A stretch of 64,000 nt of DNA from Pyrrhosoma nymphula (Eukaryota > Arthropoda > Insecta > Odonata > Coenagrionidae), in the NCBI GenBank assembly GCA_963573305.1, contig OY754337.1, positions 53,333,164 through 53,397,163 of the forward strand. The letters are read 5' to 3'. A program made the translations under genes and the position numbers. The notes under the pieces were generated by a model that had not been told where the DNA came from, did not search any database, and worked only from the letters and a program-made list of their open reading frames with translations. Within the stretch, counting starts at the first letter, position 1; each line of letters opens with the position of its first letter. Below, in pieces: positions 56,621 through 64,000 of this stretch.

Positions 56621-58199
56621 CATTCGCCGGGAAAGCCTGAAATCATACAACATGAGAACAATTCCTCTGTCTAATATACTGAGCTCAATCAAATAGGATT
56701 TGGTTTCAACGTCGAGACATAGATATAAGGCCCCGCTACTCAGAATGTGTGCAATTTCACGCACTTGGGCTCATTACGATGCGAGGATTGTTCTTGCATG
56801 CCAGATCGACCTCCGCGGGTTGAATACCAAAGCGCGACGTAATGGGAGAAATTTCACGCATTCACTCACCACGCAGTGAGATCACAAACCATCCTCTTTA
56901 TCAGTAAGACATGGTTAATCATTAGATTTTAAAGGCTTAAAGGTGATGCTCATTCTTTAAAACCAAAGTCGTCATTCTTATATTTTTTGTGATTTTTGAA
57001 CAAATGAACCTTGACAAAGCTTTTGACGCGTTGGCATTGCCTATATCTCGTGCCGTTGCTGCTTTATGATCGAAGCCCTTTATCGCGATGGCTTGCAACT
57101 TTATTTCGGTAACCAACATCAAGGGAAGCAGTATAGTTTCTGGGGTGTATACTTTTCACAAGCAGTAGACTTAACTTATGTTAATTTATCGATACCGGTA
57201 GCCACTTATAGAAAAGAAGTCCAAACGTAATGGTAGGCTGTCTTCATTGCTGCAACCGCTAAATATATCGTCTTATGCATTACAAGTCCAGCAGATGAAG
57301 ATATTCATAATTTATTGATGAGACCGGCAGAAGTGACGGAAAAAGCAAGCGCTTTTACATAAAATACTATCATTAGCTACCGAAAGAAATAAATAGTTAA
57401 AATACAACGCACTGAAAAATAAACACAAAGTAATCACTATTGCTTGCGCGTTTAAAGAGTATGGAATTTGTGCATTCACGGAAATTTGGACATAAACGCA
57501 ATTTTCCTCTCTCTTAATTAAGAGTACCCTGATATTTCTCCGTTTTGTTGAGCCGTCCACTAGAATTTGGACTCCCCAATGGCGCGTGAGGCGATCCTTT
57601 CAAGAGTACGCCACGGAGCACTGACTCGGGGCAGCCAAATGGGCCCTGGATATTTAAGGGGGTCACCGTGAATGAAACGGTGCAGAATCTCTGTATCCTC
57701 CCGCGGGAAAAGACCGGGAGTGAGCTGCCTCGAGAGACGGGCTCCGTTCGCTGTTCCATCCACTGGTCCTCCAGGTATCGCCGGCAGTTTTCATCCCATT
57801 TCCCTCCTTTCCCCCCTGCTCCCAAGTGATTGGCTAGGGGATCTATCTTGGTGCGCCGCGACATTTTTGTTGTTTGGTAATTTGGACCTTTGATAAATTC
57901 ATTTCAATCAATTTTGTGTTTGGTTGCTTTACCGCTATCGACCCATCCTTCCCCCTCGTCCACATTCCATTGTTCGCATAAAAATCGAACTCACTCAAAA
58001 TAGAACGTACCTACTAGATCTTTGAAGCATGATTTTATTTTGCTCTTTAACGCAGTTTGATCATTGCCACATTGAACGGAAGTCAAAATGTTGATGACAG
58101 CTCGCGTCTCGCCCTGATTTCTCCACGACCGGAAATTAACAGGAAATCGGTTTCATCCGTAGTCAATTTTCCTTTCCTCGAGAAAATGACGTGATTACG
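56621..58199. other. No recognised gene; GC-richer zone at 57520-57890
   Basis: A 116-codon minus-strand frame (57864-57514) and a 73-codon plus frame overlap in a GC-richer island. Words such as KWDENCRRYLEDQWMEQRTE are not low-complexity, but I know no homologue. Confidence 0.3.
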
Positions 58200-58345
58200 A
58201 TAACCCAGCGATACCCCGCTCCGATTGGATATTTATGCTGCAGCTATATAAGGGTAGTTGATAGCGGAAGTATAGAAGTGTGCAAAGCGAGGAAGCAGTG
58301 AAATCCTTGATTTGCTAGTAATTGAACTTCCGATGCACATTTCAC
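58200..58345 (+). promoter_or_regulatory. Candidate TATA promoter
   Basis: A CCAAT-like ATTGG at 58225 is followed by TATATAAGG at 58246-58254 and, 25-35 bases on, by purine-rich sequence suited to a start site. The first downstream ATG (58333) opens only about 39 codons (MHISPEHSSK...), and no conserved product is recognised. It could equally belong to a lost mobile element. Confidence 0.25.
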
Positions 58346-59386
58346 CCGAACACAGCTCCAAATCCTATTCGAACGCAAAATTATTTTCTGATAAACGAAG
58401 AGCTCTTTGCAATTTTCACATGATGTTGGATTCGATCGGTTTTAAAGTTTGACATCAATGTGGAAATGGTGTAAAATATCGAAAACGGTCGCATAAAACA
58501 TTTATCAGTGGGAAATAGTGGAGGGATCTTCTTTCATCATATATAGGTTGCACGAAATCAGTCCTGAGAAAATATTATTGCTGCATTTATTGACAATCGC
58601 TGGAATTATGAATTCATTCCCTTCAATAATGCTTCTTTACAGAAAAGGCAAAAATCCTTACTGAAAATAACATGAAATCCAAATGTATCACCACTCAAAG
58701 GTATGAATATTGTGTTATACTTTTACCATTGAGCGTTGAAGTTTGAAGAGGCTACACTGTACACTGCCAACTGCCACAGATTAAAAGAGAAAGAAAATAC
58801 TGAGAAAAGTTAACTATGCATGAAAGGAAACAACTAATCGCACTTGCCTCTACGGCTTTATCGATTGGCTAGTTATACTTCCTAGACAATTAGACGGTTA
58901 TTGAATGTTTAAGCATTAAAGTAACGTTCGAGATGAACAATTATAACTTTGTACCTTATTTCCACAGTTAACTATTGACGCATTTTGTTTTTCCAGTTAT
59001 TTCTTTTTCTAAAATGTTAAACCCTCGTCAAAAACCGGTATCCAAAAGCACCCGATATATTGTCATCAGCATTCCAAGCAAATGTTGCAAACGACCTTGT
59101 ATAGACAAATTCCAAAAGATTATGTGCATAGATATATATAGATAGAGCATATAAAACCTAATGTACAATATAGATAAGACAGAAAATCGAGATACGTGGA
59201 GAGAAATAAATACATACAGACGAGAAGACGAAAACAATGAGGACTCAAAGGGTTGGCAATGTGATTTGACCTTCTCATAACAAAATAATTTGTTTCGCCT
59301 ATATCTCAATCCTCCGCAAGAAGAATCCGTTGGCAAGCAACAGAGGAAAACGATGAAAATCACATGTATGTAGGCATTCCCATACG
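58346..59386. other. No gene seen
   Basis: AT-rich, no recognisable features. Confidence 0.5.
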
Positions 59387-60051
59387 GTGAGTTCATACTG
59401 GTAAGTTTATTGCGCTAGTTACTAGCAGCAAGCGAATTTTGATGTAAATTCCACGTATCAACGACTCTGCAAGTCCACTTGCCGAACTTGTAGAAGTTTC
59501 GGAAAGGAAATTTGCAGAATCGTATTGTTGAAAATAAGATTCTATTTTATTTCACATTTATTTGCACATATCAGCTCCCCTTTTCTTAATTTTGATATAC
59601 TTCTTACATTCCTTTTTTTTTAAGTATGTACATTAGTTTTATCTATTAGTAGGTTTTCGCAGGTTTTTCACACTTCCCTTCATGTGTTGGTGCTTTTCTG
59701 CAGTTGATTATTTCGTTAAGGATATCAGTTTCTTATTCCTTACGTTTTTCCCGCAATCGTGTATATCTTTCTACATTGCTTATAGGTCAGTTTCTTCATC
59801 AAAAATATTTATGGTCATTTCTCTATAATTTTACTAGTCAAATTGTTTCATGGATGCATTTGAAGAAGTTTCCTAGAAGAACATTCCTAGTCTCAATCTC
59901 GCCCCAATAAAATCAAATTATATTTATTATCCTGCAAACAGCAACCAATCTGTCTCTGCACCAACTCGTGAAAACATTTTCGACTGGGTTGAATCGCCAA
60001 CAAGCTCTTGCAGATTCAACGTGAGGAAGTAACTTGCCAGGGTAAACCCAC
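59387..60051 (+). mobile_element. TIR element, family 3, longer copy
   Basis: The ends GTGAGTTCATACTGGTAAGT and AACTTGCCAGGGTAAACCCAC are imperfectly inverted. GCAAGCGAATTTTGATGT, TCTGCAAGTCCACTTGCCGA and GAAGTTTCGGAAAG are shared with the copy at 52077-52340. The middle 400 bases are AT-rich and unique. No transposase seen. Confidence 0.6.
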
Positions 60052-60237
60052 CTTTATTCGTGAGAAATGCACTCGAGGGTCTCGCAAACGCGTGGGACCA
60101 GAAAGAGGCAATATGAACATGATGGACCAATTGGTGGAAATAAGCGAGGACTAGGATCCACGTACTCATGCCTGAGGACGAACGGAGCTGTGTTATGCAG
60201 GATTGCAGCGATATGTCCCAGGCGGAAAACTAATTAA

Positions 60238-61544
60238 AGTAGTTTGAGCGAAAAGTAACTTCACCTAGAATTTGATTAATTTGGCCCCATTTCAAAGAAA
60301 AAACTCTCATCTTTCCAATGATATCAAAATATTAACCCCTTGCCGAACTACTTTTCGAGCAATTTGCCTGAAGATGTAAGCTGTTTTACATGGGATTGGT
60401 TATGGCTATGCGCTCCAGAGGGAGAATATTAACCCTTTCGCGCCGAAGCCTTGTGGAGGGAAATTCTTCCACGTTACGAGCCTCTTGAAAAATTTCTGCA
60501 CTCCCCTGTACGAAGCTCTCTCGCGTCGATGGAAGGCAGGGGTCCGATCCCTTACCGTTTTGAGACCCAACTCAGCGGGACGCCCATCCCTTTTCTCGGC
60601 CGCTGTCCCAGACTCAAGGAGGATTAAAGACACCTTCACAGCGCGATTCCACGGTCATCTGACTGAAAATGCAGTGTTTTATATAAACATATATTTGTTG
60701 CTTGCATCGATTTTTTTAGATTAAAAATAAATTCCTTGTTTTTTTCTGAGCGTGCAGAAATTTTAAACTGAGTTCTAATGTTCATATTGAGGGATTGCCG
60801 ACGGTCGATTGCCGTTCTGTAACTCCGTTGATATTAACGCTAGAATTTCGTTTAAAATTTCCATGTGGTAAGCAAAAAAAGAAGAATTCATTTCTAACTT
60901 TAGATTTCGAAAGTAAGCAACAAATATTTTTTTTAGAAAAAACACTGCTAAAAGCTATAGTTGACCGCGTGAGAGGATAGGAAAGGGTCGATCCGAGCGG
61001 CCGAGGAAGGCCCTGGGCTCGAGCTAAGTTGGGACCTGAGGGGCGACCACTTACCTGGGTCTATTGTTTCCGCGGCGGTCACTTTCCTCCACCCCGCGCC
61101 GCATATACGCGGCATTCGTTCATTTGCGTCGGAAAATTGACGCCGCATATATGAGGCTTTCGTTCGTTTGCGAAGAAAATCCTCGCCGCATATGCGCGGC
61201 ATTCGGCGCGAAAGGGTTAAAATTAAGTTAAATATTATATTGTAGATTGCATGTTTTCTCTACTATCTATAAAAAATAATTTATTACTCACCACAGTAAA
61301 TTTTACATAACCGCAAAAAAACCTGCTGTTTTGAAGGATTTTCAGCTGTACGGCGGGAAAAAATGAGTCAAGTTAGAGACTTAGTTTTACTTATTAAATC
61401 ACTGAGAATTTTGGTAATATAGAACTATATCTTTGCGCCATTAATATTACTATATTTATTACATACTTATTATAGACGCTTAAATAAAATAAAATGAGAT
61501 TATGGTCTCCCTTATGACTAGGGAACTATCTCGCTCAAACCACC
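60238..61544 (+). mobile_element. TTAA-flanked TIR element, family 1, copy C, interrupted
   Basis: TTAA at 60234-60237 and 61545-61548 flanks ends AGTAGTTTGAGCGA and TCGCTCAAACCACC. The sequence aligns with copy B over its full length once 60433-61216 and one TTAA are removed. The piggyBac-like element therefore landed in copy C. Confidence 0.85.
60433..61216 (+). mobile_element. piggyBac-like non-autonomous element
   Basis: It is flanked by TTAA (60429-60432, 61217-61220) and has perfect 15-bp inverted ends CCCTTTCGCGCCGAA. Three subterminal repeats of CGCCGCATAT(A/G)CGCGGC type lie at 61099-61200, likely transposase-binding sites. No transposase frame is present in the 784 bp. TTAA with CCC ends is the piggyBac hallmark. 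Copy B shows the empty site. Confidence 0.88.
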
Positions 61545-61548
61545 TTAA

Positions 61549-61857
61549 CCTTCCGAAATGGAGAACGGTGCACGGAGAGGTGGGTAGACGAAAGGGATGA
61601 GGAGGAGGGAGAGGCACGAGGAGACATGTGAAGCGGTAGAGAGAGTGAGACACAGCAAGGGGAGCAAAGCAAATGCTCAGAAGATATGCGAGGTGAGAAA
61701 GGGAGGGACCCGGGCAACAAGTCTCATCTCCCGTGCATCACGAGACTTCGACGCTTCGGAAAGCAATGGCGTCTAGACTCCCGCCACCCGCTTGGAATGT
61801 CTCCCAGGAGACACTCAAAAGAGGTGTCATCGCTACTTTACAAATCAAAGTAAATAT
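61549..61857. other. Purine-rich stretch, no gene
   Basis: GAGG/GGAG-rich sequence at 61560-61720, otherwise nothing recognised. Confidence 0.45.
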
Positions 61858-62132
61858 AAAATTCCTCCTTTTTGTTTGTCTTCTTTAAAAATTTATTTTT
61901 ACACTAATGACATGCCTTAGCCATGAAAAAAAATAAGGTAAAAAGTATTGAGATTAGTGATGGAGCTTATTCTACCGGTGCAGCAGGTGTTTGACACATC
62001 TAGCTGCTTCGAAGATTGAGCTCCAGCACTAATATGCATAATGTTTACCTTATTTTGCTTTTTTACGATTAAGGAATATCATTAGCGTAAACATAAATTT
62101 TTAAGCAAAACAAACACAAAGAAGGAATTTAG
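61858..62132. mobile_element. Long foldback element
   Basis: Arms of about 120 bases (61858-61980 and 62010-62132) pair over AAATTCCTCCTTTTTG, AAAAATTTATTTTTACAC, ATAAGGTAAA and AGTGATGGAGCT, with a short centre. GGTAGAATGAGCTCCAGC near 62177 repeats part of the right arm just outside. No target duplication resolved. Confidence 0.72.
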
Positions 62133-64000
62133 TATTTACAGTGTATTGTAAAGTCGCGATGCCGCAGCCGCTCCGGTAGAATGAGCTCCAGCATATTAGC
62201 AAGCCTCTGTGGAAGCCTTCGCTACAACTATGCGGATTAATGCCAATTATTAAGGTCTATCACGCATCCGCAACCACCACGCTGTAATAGGTTCTATGAC
62301 CGTTGGTTGTCATCTTTCCTCTTTTTTTAATTTATGGATTTGAGCATGGTACTACCAATATAAGGTAGGTCGTTGCGCATCATTTGGGTCGAACGCTACG
62401 ACGTAGTTTGGATTGCATCAAACGATAGCTATTTACGGAGTGCAATGCGTCTTTGATACTTGTGTGGTATTTGATTAAATACAACAGCAATGCAAGGAAG
62501 CATGAAGAATAGTTTTAGACATCCCATTGATACATCTACACGTGCGATGTGGGTCCAGGTTTGCCGGAGACAAGGCAACTTTGATATTTAAAATTTTTGA
62601 AAAAAAAAAGTTTCAACTTTCATTTGTAAATAAATTGCTGCTAGGGTTATTTCCGATGTAAACACCCAGCTATTGTTAAATAAACCAGATTGTATTTTCA
62701 AACTACACATTTTATAATTACAACAGCTGAAATATCTTAAGGATACAAATATCTACTTGAATCCATTCTGTCGTTGCTAAAAACTAAATTCTCCGAGCTT
62801 TCATCCATTATTCCAGTAGTAACTCTCGAGTTGTCTGCTGCTGGTATCATCCGGATGACGTCATTCGTAGAACGGACTCATTTTGGCCACGGTAACTCCA
62901 TACCTTGTATTCGCAACACCATGGATTAGGGTGAGCACTCACATGTGTATTGTCGGTTGAAGTGTTGAACCAAGCTCAGCTACACCCCAATTGTTAAGCA
63001 GACTTAAGTCGACTAATTTTCCATAAGAAAATAAAAGCATGAATTTATGGTGAAGTGTAAGAACGTCGCTTATATTGCCACACTCATGCAACCCTAACAG
63101 CAGTCAATATATCGTAGCAAGGATCTCATTCTCTCTCGACCTCAATACCCATTCGCCATTGCCCCTACGTCCACTGCCGGTAACAATATCTCATTTGTTC
63201 TGAACATATATAGCAATCTTTGCGTGACAAGCGAAGTAATAAAGTATTATTTCGCAATAAAGTATGAAATATCTATGCATATGTGTATTTGTTTTATCCG
63301 TTCATCCAAACTCGTAGTTTTTAAAGCTTTTGAAGAATAGAGAGACGTAGTTCTGGATACTTTCATACTTTTTTATGCCGATTCATCTCCTGCCACATAC
63401 CCTCCCAGAAATGGCAGAATTTTAAATCGCAATTCCGATTCCTGCTTGGGTATTATGGGGACATCACTTCAAGAGTAATTCTCTATCGATTTGACGAAAT
63501 GAGTTCCCCTAAGTTTCTTTCGTTTAGAGTATATTAGTGTCGACTACAGGTTTCTCTCCAACCATCCTACCCCAAAACTATTTCAAAAATCCCCAAAAAA
63601 TCCTTCTCTTACTATCAGAATAAGAAATCCAGAAAATGCTACTCAGAATATCAGCCATAAAATGGAATATTTGGGGGGAAAAGGAATTAGATGCGGGAAA
63701 GCGTTGATATTAAGGTGTATTTCGTTCGATTTTAGCGTATCGATTTGCTCATGTTACATTCGTGAAAAACGAGACGGAAGAAGAGAAGAATATATTCTTA
63801 AAACGTTTTTCATTCGATAGTTGATACATCGAATTTGTTTTCTTTAATTCGTCTATGTACGTCGCTTGAGGATAAACCTTAGGGATTTCCTTGTAATGGT
63901 AACGAAAAATTTACTTTATCTGCTGATAATGGCAATTTTTTAAATTTTCTATTTTTCAAATATACATATTTTCTGTATTTTTCACGTTTTATGTTTTGCC
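62133..64000. other. No gene seen
   Basis: AT-rich. One ATGACGTCAT palindrome lies near 62856-62865, and CCTGCCACATACCCTCCCAG near 63390 weakly recalls the LINE tail. Nothing else recognised. Confidence 0.45.

Noticed and set aside
58333..58452. Small peptide gene downstream of the TATA box
   Set aside because: Only about 39 codons, no signal peptide, no cleavage motifs and no family recognised.

Overview
This window looks like gene-poor, AT-rich nuclear DNA from an animal, most likely an arthropod. That placement rests on the mix of degraded mobile elements, not on any host gene: CR1/jockey-like and RTE-like LINEs, Penelope-like elements (PLEs), a mariner-type transposase related to those of insects and other arthropods, a Helitron helicase tail, TTAA-targeting DNA transposons, a 5S rRNA-derived SINE and a tRNA-derived SINE. 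I see no intact host protein-coding gene, no functional rRNA or tRNA gene and no CRISPR or bacterial feature. All long open frames are short, and the recognisable ones belong to transposons.

Layout. 1-530: a repeat with three stacked hairpins and a TTCCACC/GGTGGAA-rich tract; the hairpin unit recurs inverted at 30634-30719. 2.4-4.3 kb: TTAA-flanked inverted-repeat elements and a Helitron helicase fragment. 8.9-14.8 kb: a dense nest of 5S SINEs, a CR1-like LINE, foldback elements with hammerhead-like cores, and a tRNA-derived SINE whose A box is split by a TTAA element. 16.5-24.5 kb: RTE-like pseudogenes and a compact cluster of PLE remnants (20.5-22.9 kb), itself invaded by a candidate P-like element and a LINE. 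27.3-28.0 kb: tandem repeats of about 170 bp. 28.66-29.26 kb: an internally deleted mariner-type element. 32-40 kb: SINE, LINE and RTE-like remnants. 40.5-45.4 kb: more foldbacks and a second TTAA family. 48-56.6 kb: RTE-like pseudogenes, a LINE 3' end broken by a 5S SINE, and a tandem duplication. 59.4-62.1 kb: an inverted-repeat element, a piggyBac-like element nested in a TTAA element, and a long foldback.

The most interesting signal is a recurring RNA-like motif: a CUGANGA core, a short stem II, then GAAA and a very short stem III. It occurs in at least seven places, often as inverted pairs and twice beside PLE coding remnants. This matches what is known of PLE pseudo-LTRs, which carry minimal hammerhead ribozymes. 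Several insertions are resolved to exact target duplications, so a relative order of insertion can be read.
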